Source: Thermoplasmata archaeon (GTDB lineage Archaea > Thermoplasmatota > Thermoplasmata > Lutacidiplasmatales > UBA184). Taken from it: DNA of 14,897 nucleotides. The position numbers and the translations under genes are program-made. The DNA lies in contig JASHQF010000157.1 of assembly GCA_030037695.1 (NCBI GenBank), positions 1 to 14,897 on the forward strand, in the 5' to 3' direction. Positions 1 through 6,336 of the stretch are shown piece after piece. The notes under the pieces were generated by a model. That model was not told where the DNA came from. It made no database searches and saw nothing but the letters and a program-made list of their open reading frames with translations. Every line of letters starts with the position of its first letter. Positions within the stretch are counted from its first letter, which is position 1.

Positions 1-384
1 GAGAAGATCGAGGAGCCGGCCGACCAGGCCCGCGCCATCGTCGAGCTGCAGTACGGCCACGTGCGCGACTTCCATGTGGAGGTTCGCGACAAGGCGGTCT
101 CGATCCGGATCTCGGAGCGAGCGAAGTTCGACCCCGCCTGGATCGTGGCGAAGGCCCGGGTCGTCGACCGCATCCGCCAGCGGCTCCACCCGGAGCACGT
201 GAGGATCGTCGAGGAGTACGTCACCCCGGCGGCTGCGAAGCCGACGGCCCCGGCCCCCGGCACCGCGCCTCCGGCCGAGCCCGCCGCCGGCGAGGAGAGC
301 GCCGAGCCTAAGCCCGCGGCGTCCGACGGAGCGACGTCGGCCAAGGGGACCGGCGCCAAGCGATCGAGCGCCAAGAAGACCTAG
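1..384 (+). CDS. C-terminal part of an unrecognised protein (5' end outside window)
   Basis: The frame is open from the first base to a TAG at 382-384, giving 127 residues. A GTG at 61 could start a shorter version, but the preceding 20 codons (EKIEEPADQARAIVELQYGH) read as normal protein, so I treat the gene as truncated by the window edge. Residues 1-80 look like a small alpha/beta domain (VRDFHVEVRDKAVSIRIS followed by a basic helix). Residues from about 78 are a low-complexity Ala/Pro/Glu tail ending in a Lys/Ser-rich stretch (AKGTGAKRSSAKKT), probably disordered and possibly nucleic-acid binding. I do not recognise the family. The next gene downstream (477) has its own promoter-like box, so this is probably the last gene of its transcript. 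Confidence 0.7.
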   Translation, partial: EKIEEPADQARAIVELQYGHVRDFHVEVRDKAVSIRISERAKFDPAWIVAKARVVDRIRQRLHPEHVRIVEEYVTPAAAKPTAPAPGTAPPAEPAAGEESAEPKPAASDGATSAKGTGAKRSSAKKT

Positions 385-449
385 GGGCCCCCGAGGGCTC
401 CCGGGTCGGCCCCGCGACGGGGGGCGGCCCCGAGTTCGGGCCTCCCCGA

Positions 450-457
450 GATAAATC
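450..457 (+). promoter_or_regulatory. TATA-like box for the small membrane protein
   Basis: The sequence gataaatc is an A/T island in otherwise GC-rich DNA, centred about 24 nt upstream of the GTG at 477. This is the spacing expected for a leaderless archaeal transcript. Confidence 0.45.
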
Positions 458-476
458 GGTCCCCCGTCGGGCCCAC

Positions 477-602
477 GTGGCAGCGAGCGGCGGGGAGTAC
501 GCGGACGACGAACGCGCCTGGGCGGGGTGGGCGGCGGGCGGCCTCGTGATCCTCGCCGTCCTCGGGACCGGCGCGTTCCTGTGGTTCAGGTACCATCCGT
601 AG
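477..602 (+). CDS. 41-residue single-pass membrane protein
   Basis: GTG at 477 opens a 41-codon frame ending in TAG at 600-602. The protein has a short acidic N-terminus (GEYADDERAW), one hydrophobic helix (about residues 16-36, GWAAGGLVILAVLGTGAFLW) and a short FRYHP tail. This is the layout of a tail-type small membrane protein with the acidic end probably outside and Arg inside. Support that it is a gene: a TATA-like box sits at the leaderless distance upstream, and the frame is a clean hydrophobic segment flanked by charged residues. Its 3' end overlaps the convergent methyltransferase gene by 17 nt. No family is recognised and function is unknown. The main doubt is its small size. Confidence 0.55.
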   Translation: MAASGGEYADDERAWAGWAAGGLVILAVLGTGAFLWFRYHP

Positions 603-1140
603 CCGGCGGTCGGGCCGACGGCCACCGGTACAGGTAGACGTCCGTCGCGCGGTCGTACGCTGCCGACGTCCACCCCGGCACGGGGTGGCAATGGCTCACG
701 ACCCGCGCCCCCGGAGCGAGCTCCCGCTCGAGCTTCGGCCGGAGGCGGGCCATCGCCCCGGGCCAGAGGAAGGCGGTGACGACCGTGGCGGGCCGGAAGT
801 CGAGCTCGAAGAGGTTCCCCCACGCGAGCGTGATGCGCTCCCGACCCCGCCCGAGCCGGCGGCGCAGGCGGAGGATCAGCACGCGCAAGGGCTCGATCTC
901 GACCCCGACGACCCGGGCGCCCTGGTCGCGCGCGGCACGGAACACGATCGCGCCCGTCCCCGCCCCGAGATCGTAGACGACGTCGTCGGCCGTGACCTCC
1001 GCGAAGCGGAGCATCGTCGCGACCGCCGCCCGCGGCGTCGGCTGGTAGCCGGCCCCGAAGACGAACGAGAAGAGCCCGAAGTAGGCGATCGCCGCCGCGA
1101 CCGCGAGGAGGACGAACCCGAGCAGGATCTCGACCGACAC
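586..1140 (-). CDS. Membrane-anchored FAM173-like SAM-dependent methyltransferase
   Basis: 184 residues, GTG start at 1140. Residues 4-30 form one N-terminal membrane helix. A class I Rossmann methyltransferase domain follows: PTP at 34-36, SAM-binding motif VYDLGAGTG at 55-63, acidic motif II residue in GVEIEP (E81), then FLWPGAMARLRPKLEREL and GARVVSH near 124-150. The membrane anchor, the PTP before motif I and the VxxFLxPxxxxxLxxKL signature match the FAM173 group, whose eukaryotic members methylate lysines on mitochondrial membrane proteins; the substrate here is unknown. It is the third gene of the mutase-subunit/meaB operon, starting 10 nt after the meaB stop. GGTGA (minus strand, 1155-1151) is a plausible ribosome-binding site and overlaps that stop. 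It could alternatively be a lipid or small-molecule methyltransferase. Confidence 0.82.
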   Translation of the reverse strand: MSVEILLGFVLLAVAAAIAYFGLFSFVFGAGYQPTPRAAVATMLRFAEVTADDVVYDLGAGTGAIVFRAARDQGARVVGVEIEPLRVLILRLRRRLGRGRERITLAWGNLFELDFRPATVVTAFLWPGAMARLRPKLERELAPGARVVSHCHPVPGWTSAAYDRATDVYLYRWPSARPPATDGT

Positions 1141-1150
1141 GACCGCGGCC

Positions 1151-2116
1151 TCACCGGGCGCGGAGGCGTTGCTCGAGCACCCGATCGGCGGCCGTGCGCG
1201 GATCGAGCGCGCGATCGACGACCTGATCGAGCAGGCGGGCGAGGGCGGGGTCGTCCTCGAGCGCCCGGGCGACCTCCCCGGCCAGACGGTCGCGCACCCG
1301 ATCGACGATCTCGGCGGCGAGCCGCCGGCGCTCCGCTCCGGCGCGATCGCCGGACGCGGCGCGGAACGCCTCGTGGGCCTCGATCGCGCTCCAGAGCTCC
1401 TCGATCCCGGACGGGGTCGTCGCCGAGGTGCGCACGACCGTCGGCCGCCATCCGTCGCGGGAGGCCCCGAGCGACGCGAGCTCCGCGAGGTCCCGCTCCG
1501 CGACGTCCGCGCCGGGAAGGTCGGACTTGTTGACGCAGAAGACGTCGGCGATCTCGAACAGCCCCGCCTTCAGGGTCTGCACCTCGTCGCCCAGGTGCGG
1601 GGCCGTCACCACGACGCGGGTGGTGGCGACCTCCCGGATCGCGACGTCGACCTGGCCGCTCCCGACCGTCTCGACCAGCACGGTGGGGAACCCCGCCGCC
1701 TCCAGGAGGCGCACGACGTCGGTCGTCGTCGACGCGATCCCCCCGACCGCCCCCCGGCTCGCCATCGAGCGGAAGAACACGTCCGGATCGTCGGCGCGCC
1801 GCTCGAGGCGGATCCGGTCCCCGAGGACCGAGCCCCCCGAGAACGGGCTCGACGGGTCGACGGCAACGACCCCGACGGGCTTCTGGCGGGCGCGGAGCAG
1901 GCCCACGAGGGCGTTGACGAGGCTCGACTTGCCGACCCCGAGGGGCCCGGCGAGACCGACGACCGCCGCGTTCCCGCTCCGTGCGTAGAGCGAGCGGAGC
2001 AAGAGATCGGCCGACGCGTCGCCGTCCTCGACGGCGGTGATCGCCCGCGCGAGGGCGCGGCGGTCCCCGCGCACGATCGCCTGGGCCGTCGGGGGGAGCC
2101 GGACCGGCCGGCTCAT
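1151..2116 (-). CDS. meaB: MeaB/ArgK-type G-protein chaperone of methylmalonyl-CoA mutase
   Basis: 321 residues, the normal family length. It is a SIMIBI-class GTPase. Visible motifs are the P-loop GPLGVGKSS (57-65), VDPSSPFSGGSVLGDRIRL (86-104), the RGAVGGIAS switch region (121-129), VETVGSGQVD (148-157), and NKSD at 196-199 for guanine recognition. The C-terminal Arg-rich helices correspond to the dimerisation arm of the family. MeaB proteins gate cobalamin loading and protect methylmalonyl-CoA mutase from inactivation. The gene overlaps the stop of the mutase B12-binding subunit by ATGA (2113-2116), which implies translational coupling and supports mutase, not another B12 enzyme, as the client. 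The P-loop reads GPLG where GPPG is usual, a mild variation. Confidence 0.95.
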   Translation of the reverse strand: MSRPVRLPPTAQAIVRGDRRALARAITAVEDGDASADLLLRSLYARSGNAAVVGLAGPLGVGKSSLVNALVGLLRARQKPVGVVAVDPSSPFSGGSVLGDRIRLERRADDPDVFFRSMASRGAVGGIASTTTDVVRLLEAAGFPTVLVETVGSGQVDVAIREVATTRVVVTAPHLGDEVQTLKAGLFEIADVFCVNKSDLPGADVAERDLAELASLGASRDGWRPTVVRTSATTPSGIEELWSAIEAHEAFRAASGDRAGAERRRLAAEIVDRVRDRLAGEVARALEDDPALARLLDQVVDRALDPRTAADRVLEQRLRAR

Positions 2117-2529
2117 GAGGCGTGGCGCGCCAACTGCTCGGCGGTGCGGACGATCTCGTCGAGCGTCGCTCCGGGCCCGAAGATCGCCCGGATCCCGAGC
2201 CGCTTCAGTCGGCGAGCGTCCTCGTCCGGGATGATCCCTCCAGCGAAGACGGGGATCTTGCTCGCCCCCTCCTTGCGCAGGAGCGTGAGCACCCGGGGGA
2301 AGAGGGCCATGTGGGCCCCGGAGAGGATCGAGAGCCCGATCAGATCGACATCCTCCTCGAGGGCCGCCCGGACGATCTCCTCGGGGGTCTGGCGGAGACC
2401 GGCGTAGATCACCTCCATCCCGGCGTCCCGTAGGGCTCGGGCCACGACCTTCGCGCCCCGGTCGTGCCCGTCCAGGCCGGGTTTGGCGATCAGGACCCGG
2501 ATCGGAGATCTCGTCCTTGGGGGAACCAT
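2113..2529 (-). CDS. mcmA2: Methylmalonyl-CoA mutase small subunit, B12-binding domain
   Basis: 138 residues, matching the stand-alone cobalamin-binding subunit found in archaea. DGHDRG (20-25) is the DxHxxG motif; H22 would be the lower axial cobalt ligand. SILSGAH (67-73) and FAGGIIP (95-101) match the other conserved loops around the nucleotide tail of B12. In archaea the catalytic TIM-barrel subunit is a separate gene; it is not in this window, so this subunit must pair with a partner encoded elsewhere. It is the first gene of an operon with meaB and a methyltransferase, preceded by an A/T-rich promoter-like box at 2561-2573. A stand-alone B12 domain could also serve another acyl-CoA mutase (ethylmalonyl- or 2-hydroxyisobutyryl-CoA type), but linkage to MeaB is equally compatible with those. 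Confidence 0.9.
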   Translation of the reverse strand: MVPPRTRSPIRVLIAKPGLDGHDRGAKVVARALRDAGMEVIYAGLRQTPEEIVRAALEEDVDLIGLSILSGAHMALFPRVLTLLRKEGASKIPVFAGGIIPDEDARRLKRLGIRAIFGPGATLDEIVRTAEQLARHAS

Positions 2530-2560
2530 CGCTTCGCCGGTCGGAACGACCCGGGCCCGA

Positions 2561-2573
2561 GAGAAAAGCTTTC
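2561..2573 (-). promoter_or_regulatory. TATA-like box for the mutase subunit/meaB operon
   Basis: The minus strand reads gaaagcttttctc. Its centre is about 38 nt from the ATG at 2529, so the transcript would have a leader of roughly 12 nt. It is the only A/T-rich element in the 100-nt gap before the gene. Confidence 0.45.
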
Positions 2574-2629
2574 GCCGGTACGCGGCGGTGGCCGCTCGGG
2601 TCTTCCCCGCGGCGATGCTCCCTCCGACC

Positions 2630-3553
2630 TTAGAGGATCGCCCGGAGGTCCAGGACGAGGTTGCCGGTGAGGAGGGCCGCCACGGTGCCGAGCGCGAGCA
2701 GGATGACGTACGGCACCTGGGGGCTCACCCAGATCGAACCGACCCCTCGGGCGAGGAGATGGTCGGCGGCCCGCGCGCGGGCCGCCGCATCGTCCGCGGA
2801 CGTCTCGGCGTCGTCGACCGCCTCCTGGATCTCCGGGGGTAGCTCGGGATCCTTCACCCAGACGAACCGCTGGGGCAGCTCCGAGGTCGCCAGCCGGTAA
2901 CAGGTGAACGCGCGGTCCCAGCGGAAGTCGCCCCGAGCCGCGTTCCGCACGGCGAGGTAGATCGGGATCGCCACCGACAGGACCGCGGCGTCGGTGAGCG
3001 CCGTGATCGCGAACGGCATCCACCCGAGCACGGCGAGGCTCCCGGCGGGCGTCCCCAGCCACGGGGCGGCGAACGTCGGGACGAGGAGGCCGATCACCAT
3101 CAGCGCCTTCGCGTCGGCGAAGCCGTAGAGGATGCCGAGCTCGTAGAGCAGTCTCGCCACGACGATCGTCACAAGCGTCGCGATCGCGGCCCAGGGGACG
3201 CCGGAGGGGCCGATCCCGTCCTGGGCGACCAGGACTCCGACGAGGACGAGCACGACCGCGTAGCCAGCCAGCTCGAGGAGAAGCGCGGCTCCCGCGAGGC
3301 GTTCGGGAAGGCGCTCGTCCCAGGCGACGAGGTGCTGGAGGAGGAGGCCCCCGACGAGCAGCCACGCCAGGAGGGGGACGGCACCCCCCGGCGCCACCGC
3401 GACCGCGCCGAGCAGCACGCCGACGACCGCGACGACCTGCCAGAGGAGGTCGTCGACCTCCCGGCGCTTCAGGTCGCTCAGCGCCGCGATCCCGAGCGCG
3501 AGCAGCAGGAGCGCGACGGAGGCGATCTCGAGCGGACCCACCCAGGCGGTCAC
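2630..3553 (-). CDS. Archaeal A24-family prepilin/prearchaellin peptidase (FlaK/PibD type)
   Basis: Polytopic membrane aspartic protease that removes class III signal peptides from pilins or archaellins. The first catalytic Asp lies in SDLKRREVDD just after the first membrane helix. The second is in YGFADAKALM, the archaeal form of the GxGD motif (D27 and D147 counted from this start). Helices before, between and after these, and a final one near the C-terminus (VPYVILLALGTVAALLTG), fit the family; a charged cytoplasmic insertion of about 75 residues precedes that last helix. Start choice: an ATG at 3595 is in frame, but it lies inside a TATA-like TTTATG and the 14 intervening codons use rare triplets (ctt, cgt, cga). 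I therefore prefer GTG 3553, giving 307 residues; the longer form would have 321. No pilin gene is nearby. Confidence 0.85.
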   Translation of the reverse strand: MTAWVGPLEIASVALLLLALGIAALSDLKRREVDDLLWQVVAVVGVLLGAVAVAPGGAVPLLAWLLVGGLLLQHLVAWDERLPERLAGAALLLELAGYAVVLVLVGVLVAQDGIGPSGVPWAAIATLVTIVVARLLYELGILYGFADAKALMVIGLLVPTFAAPWLGTPAGSLAVLGWMPFAITALTDAAVLSVAIPIYLAVRNAARGDFRWDRAFTCYRLATSELPQRFVWVKDPELPPEIQEAVDDAETSADDAAARARAADHLLARGVGSIWVSPQVPYVILLALGTVAALLTGNLVLDLRAIL

Positions 3554-3589
3554 CCCGACGAACGTCCCTCGCGCACGACGCCAAAGGCC

Positions 3590-3600
3590 GCTCATAAACG
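3590..3600 (-). promoter_or_regulatory. TATA-like box for the prepilin peptidase gene
   Basis: The minus strand reads cgtttatgag. It sits about 42 nt before GTG 3553, predicting transcription start near 3569 and a short leader. It overlaps the alternative ATG at 3595, and no other A/T-rich element lies further upstream before the divergent S6e promoter. Confidence 0.4.
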
Positions 3601-3679
3601 CGGCGGGCGGAGCGGGGCCGAGCCGGCCCCGGGCCCCTCCGCCGGCAGGGGGGCAGCGTCCCCGGTCCGGTCGGTCCTC

Positions 3680-3693
3680 GTAAAGGCTTTAGG
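3680..3693 (+). promoter_or_regulatory. TATA-like box for the S6e/aIF2-gamma operon
   Basis: The sequence gtaaaggctttagg is the A/T island upstream of the S6e ATG at 3732. The CTTTA core resembles those before nadB and prs. Predicted transcription start is about 3715, leaving a leader of around 15 nt. Confidence 0.45.
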
Positions 3694-3731
3694 TCCGCCC
3701 GCCACGCGCGCCGTCGCGCACCCGCGCACCG

Positions 3732-4109
3732 ATGGTCGAGTACAAGCTCGTGATCGCCGAAGGGGCGACGTCGATCGCCCGGACCGTGGGGGATCCCCAT
3801 TCGGCCGGATTCCTCGGCAAGCGGATCGGCGAGACGGTCGGGGGCGAGCTCGTCGGGGCGAGCGGCTACACGTTCCGCATCGCGGGCGGCACCGACCGGA
3901 GCGGCTTCCCGCTCCGTCCGGACGTTCCCGGGGCGCGGCAGGCTCGCCTCTACGTCGGCGACGGGTTCGGGTTCCATGCCCCGAGGCGGGGGATGCGCAA
4001 GCGACGGACGTTCCGCGGCAACACAGTGAGCGAGGACACGGTCCAGATCAACCTCGTGGTCGCCCAAAAAGGACCGAAGCCGCTCGCGGAGCTGTTCGCC
4101 GCGCCATGA
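3732..4109 (+). CDS. rps6e: 30S ribosomal protein S6e
   Basis: 125 residues, the usual archaeal S6e length, lacking the long eukaryotic C-terminal extension. Signature segments are IGETVGGELVG, GGTDRSGFPLRPDVPG (about 52-67), and MRKRRTFRGNTVSEDTVQINL near the C-terminus. S6e is a small-subunit protein shared by archaea and eukaryotes. The start ATG follows a TATA-like box. The stop overlaps the aIF2-gamma start as ATGA (4106-4109), so the two are probably translationally coupled. The pairing of S6e with the aIF2-gamma gene is a recurrent archaeal arrangement. Confidence 0.97.
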   Translation: MVEYKLVIAEGATSIARTVGDPHSAGFLGKRIGETVGGELVGASGYTFRIAGGTDRSGFPLRPDVPGARQARLYVGDGFGFHAPRRGMRKRRTFRGNTVSEDTVQINLVVAQKGPKPLAELFAAP

Positions 4110-5341
4110 AGGTCCCGCGGCAGCCCGAAGTGAGCATCGGTCTCGTCGGGCACGTCGACCACGGGAAGACGACGCTCACGCAGGCGCTCACCGGTGAGTG
4201 GACCGACCGCCACTCCGAGGAGCTGAAGCGGGGGATCTCGATCAAGCTCGGCTACGCCGACGCCGCCTTCTACGTCTGCCCGAACTGCCCCAAGCCGACC
4301 GGCTACTCGGTGGAGCCGGTCTGTCCGAGCTGCGGGGGCGAGGCGAAGTTCTTGCGCGCGGTCTCGTTCGTTGACGCCCCCGGCCACGAGACGCTGATGG
4401 CGACGATGCTGAGCGGCGCGGCGATCATGGACGGAGCCCTCCTCCTCGTGGCGGCGAACGAGACGGTGCCGCAGCCCCAGACCCGCGAGCACCTCTACGC
4501 GCTCGACATCATCGGGGTGCGGAAGGTCGTCGTCGTCCAGAACAAGGTCGATCTGATCACGCCCGAGCAGGCCGAGGCGAACCACCGGGAGATCCAGGAG
4601 TTCCTGCACGGCTCGCCGATCCAGGACGCTCCGGTCGTACCGATCAGCGCGAACCACCGCGCGGGGATCGACGGGCTGATCGGGGCGATCGAGGAGACGA
4701 TCCCGACCCCGCCCCGCGACCCCGCGAAGCCGCCGCTCATGTACGTGGCCCGGTCGTTCGACATCAACCGCCCCGGGACCCGGCCGAAGGACCTCCAGGG
4801 CGGGGTCCTCGGGGGCTCGCTCCTCCAGGGCCGACTCTCCCTCGGCGACACGATCGAGATCCGGCCCGGTATCACCGGCAGCGCGGACGGCGCGGCGGAG
4901 TCGATCACGACGTCGATCACGTCGATCGTCACGGGCGGGACCCCGCGCGACGAGCTGCGCCCCGGCGGGCTCGCCGCGGTGGGCACCGCGCTCGACCCGT
5001 CCCTCGCAAAGTCCGACGGGCTCACCGGCCGGCTGATCGGTTCGGCGGGGACGCTCCCGCCCGTGAGCCAGAAGATCCGCCTGCGGGCGACCCTGCTCGA
5101 TCGGGTGCTCGGCGCTCAGCGAGAGATCAAGGTCGAGAAGATCCGTACCGGCGAACTGCTCGCGGTGACCGTGGGCACGACGATCGCCCCCGGCAAGGTC
5201 ACGAGCGCGCGCGGCGACGAGGCGGAGCTTTCCCTCAACCGCCCCGTGACCGTCTTCCCGGGGAGCCGGGTCGCGCTCTCCCGCAAGCTCAACGCCTGGC
5301 GCCTGATCGGCTACGGGATCGTCGAGGGCGACGGCAAGTGA
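4106..5341 (+). CDS. eif2g: Translation initiation factor aIF2, gamma subunit
   Basis: 411 residues, full length for the family. It is the GTPase subunit of aIF2, which carries initiator Met-tRNA to the small ribosomal subunit. G1 is GHVDHGKTT (15-23); switch 1 includes KRGISIKLGYADA (41-53), typical of e/aIF2-gamma. Zinc ligands C58, C61, C73 and C76 form the knuckle inside the G domain. G3 is DAPGHE (90-95), G4 is NKVD (146-149), and SAN after VVPI is G5. Two beta-barrel domains follow, including the SFDINRPGTRPKDLQGGVLGGS segment. The start is ATG 4106, overlapping the S6e stop; the frame is open further upstream but that region is occupied by S6e. The gene ends in GTGA overlap with the Trm112-like gene. 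Confidence 0.97.
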   Translation: MKVPRQPEVSIGLVGHVDHGKTTLTQALTGEWTDRHSEELKRGISIKLGYADAAFYVCPNCPKPTGYSVEPVCPSCGGEAKFLRAVSFVDAPGHETLMATMLSGAAIMDGALLLVAANETVPQPQTREHLYALDIIGVRKVVVVQNKVDLITPEQAEANHREIQEFLHGSPIQDAPVVPISANHRAGIDGLIGAIEETIPTPPRDPAKPPLMYVARSFDINRPGTRPKDLQGGVLGGSLLQGRLSLGDTIEIRPGITGSADGAAESITTSITSIVTGGTPRDELRPGGLAAVGTALDPSLAKSDGLTGRLIGSAGTLPPVSQKIRLRATLLDRVLGAQREIKVEKIRTGELLAVTVGTTIAPGKVTSARGDEAELSLNRPVTVFPGSRVALSRKLNAWRLIGYGIVEGDGK

Positions 5342-5520
5342 AGCCGGACTTGCTCGACGTTCTCCGCTGCCCGGTCTGCCGTGGGGAGCTCACGCTGACC
5401 GCCACCCGGCGGGACGGGGTAGAGATCGTCGAGGGGTCGCTGCGGTGCGGGGCCTGCCCGGCGGACTATCCGATCGAGGACGGGATCCCGAACCTGCTCC
5501 CGCCCGACGAACGGGACTGA
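5338..5520 (+). CDS. Trm112-like zinc-ribbon protein (methyltransferase activator family)
   Basis: 60 residues, GTG start at 5338 overlapping the aIF2-gamma stop (GTGA). C11-x2-C14 and C37-x2-C40 form a zinc ribbon, and CPADYPIEDGIPNLLP is the family's conserved C-terminal hydrophobic signature. Trm112 proteins bind and stabilise class I methyltransferases acting on tRNA, rRNA and release factor; the short form here lacks the helical insertion of the eukaryotic protein and resembles the bacterial YcaR-type. Its place at the end of a translation operon fits a role in methylating translation components, but the partner enzyme is not in this operon. The only methyltransferase in the window (586-1140) is membrane-anchored and on another transcript. 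Confidence 0.88.
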   Translation: MKPDLLDVLRCPVCRGELTLTATRRDGVEIVEGSLRCGACPADYPIEDGIPNLLPPDERD

Positions 5521-5552
5521 GCCCGGTCCGGGCGTCCTGAGGGGCGCGCCCC
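5521..5552. repeat. GC-rich inverted repeats between convergent genes
   Basis: gcccggtccgggc (5521-5533) starts right after the Trm112-like stop and can fold as a 5-bp stem with a GTC loop. ggggcgcgcccc (5541-5552) is a perfect 12-bp palindrome. They fill most of the 38-nt gap between two converging genes and could act as a bidirectional transcript end. No oligo-T tract follows, so calling them terminators would be a guess. Confidence 0.35.
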
Positions 5553-5558
5553 CGCGCC

Positions 5559-6218
5559 CTACGACGGCGAGGGGGTCTCGTCGTCCTGCCGCCGCAAGGC
5601 GGCCCGGGCCGGGCCCCCGTCGCCGTCGCGCAACCGCAACGGCAGGCAGCTCAGTTCGTAGCGACCTTCCGCCGCTTCGGCGAGCAGCAGGCCCTCGACG
5701 ATGACGGTGCCGTGGCTCAGCAGCTCGTGGTGGACGGGAAAGCGGCCCGAGGGGTCCGATTCGACGGAGAGGGCGTCGATCCCCACGAGGCGGACGCCCC
5801 GCTCGCGCAGGAACCGGGCCCCCTCGAGGGAGAGGCAGTCGAACTCGGGGAAGAACTCGAGGGCGCGGGACCACCGTTCCGAGTTCGACGTGCGCAGCAG
5901 TACCCTCTCGAGGCCCTTCGGGAGGCCCGCGAGCTCCCGGGGACCGAGCGTGCCATGATCGGCTCGGGCCCGGACGACCCCGCACGGTCCGTTCAGGAGA
6001 TCGAGGTCCAGCCGATCCGTAGGCAGGCCACGGTCGTCGAAGTGGCGCGGCGGGTCGACGTGGGTCCCGGTGTGGGTCCCGAGCGTGAGCTGGGAGAGGT
6101 TGTACGGGTCGCCCCGGGCGATCCTCCGGACCGGCGCGCTCGCGAACTCAGGGTCCCCCGGGAACGACGGCATGCCCGCGAGCAGCGGCATGGATATGTC
6201 GAGGTAGCGCGACGGCAT
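5559..6218 (-). CDS. Cyclase/kynurenine-formamidase family metal-dependent hydrolase
   Basis: 219 residues. The family motif HxGTHxDxPxH appears as HTGTHVDPPRH at 49-59, giving metal ligands H49, H53 and D55, with H59 nearby. Other family marks are MPSFPGDP (16-23), LVGIDALSVE (144-153), and H163-H164 followed by GTVIVEGL with E175. Members hydrolyse small cyclic or N-formyl amides (kynurenine formamidase, isatin hydrolase) and many have unknown substrates. The rest of the kynurenine pathway is not visible here, so no substrate is assigned. The start at ATG 6218 gives MPSRYLDIS, where the family normally begins; the frame extends upstream into the divergent gene but that part is low-quality. 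It is transcribed divergently from the signal peptidase. Confidence 0.85.
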   Translation of the reverse strand: MPSRYLDISMPLLAGMPSFPGDPEFASAPVRRIARGDPYNLSQLTLGTHTGTHVDPPRHFDDRGLPTDRLDLDLLNGPCGVVRARADHGTLGPRELAGLPKGLERVLLRTSNSERWSRALEFFPEFDCLSLEGARFLRERGVRLVGIDALSVESDPSGRFPVHHELLSHGTVIVEGLLLAEAAEGRYELSCLPLRLRDGDGGPARAALRRQDDETPSPS

Positions 6219-6249
6219 CGCAGCAGCGAGCGGCGCGTCCCTTCGGCGA

Positions 6250-6261
6250 GCATAACGCTTC
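6250..6261 (-). promoter_or_regulatory. Promoter element of the cyclase-family gene (GAAGCGTTATGC)
   Basis: The minus-strand 12-mer ends in a TATA-like GTTATGC about 35 nt before ATG 6218. It matches 11 of 12 bases of the element facing the other way at 6302-6313, so it may be a BRE+TATA unit or a shared regulator site. Confidence 0.4.
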
Positions 6262-6301
6262 TCGGCGGCCGACGCGGACGCTGGCGGATGCCCCTCTACG
6301 C

Positions 6302-6313
6302 GAAGGGTTATGC
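6302..6313 (+). promoter_or_regulatory. Promoter element of the signal peptidase gene (GAAGGGTTATGC)
   Basis: The TATA-like core GTTATG is centred about 28 nt upstream of ATG 6337, the leaderless spacing seen elsewhere in the window. It is the inverted partner of the 6250-6261 element. Confidence 0.4.
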
Positions 6314-6336
6314 CGCCTCGAACGGAACGACGGCCG

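Noticed and set aside
401..422. Terminator after the first gene (CCCCG-CGA-CGGGG hairpin at 410-422)
   Set aside because: A short GC hairpin without an oligo-T tract is expected by chance at this base composition and is not how archaeal transcripts usually end.
1151..2116. Lysine/arginine transport ATPase (ArgK) annotation for the MeaB gene
   Set aside because: The ArgK name is historical; the motifs and the ATGA overlap with a mutase B12 subunit indicate the mutase chaperone.
2490..4067. Long open frames opposite or out of phase with the real genes (for example minus-strand 2490-4067, plus-strand 685-1533, minus-strand 12013-13575)
   Set aside because: They are Arg/Pro/Gly-rich translations without motifs, created by the scarcity of stop codons at high GC, and they lie across confidently identified genes.
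3332..4105. N-terminal extension of aIF2-gamma back to 3332
   Set aside because: The frame is open, but the extension is low-complexity, overlaps the prepilin peptidase and S6e genes, and the family start coincides with ATG 4106.
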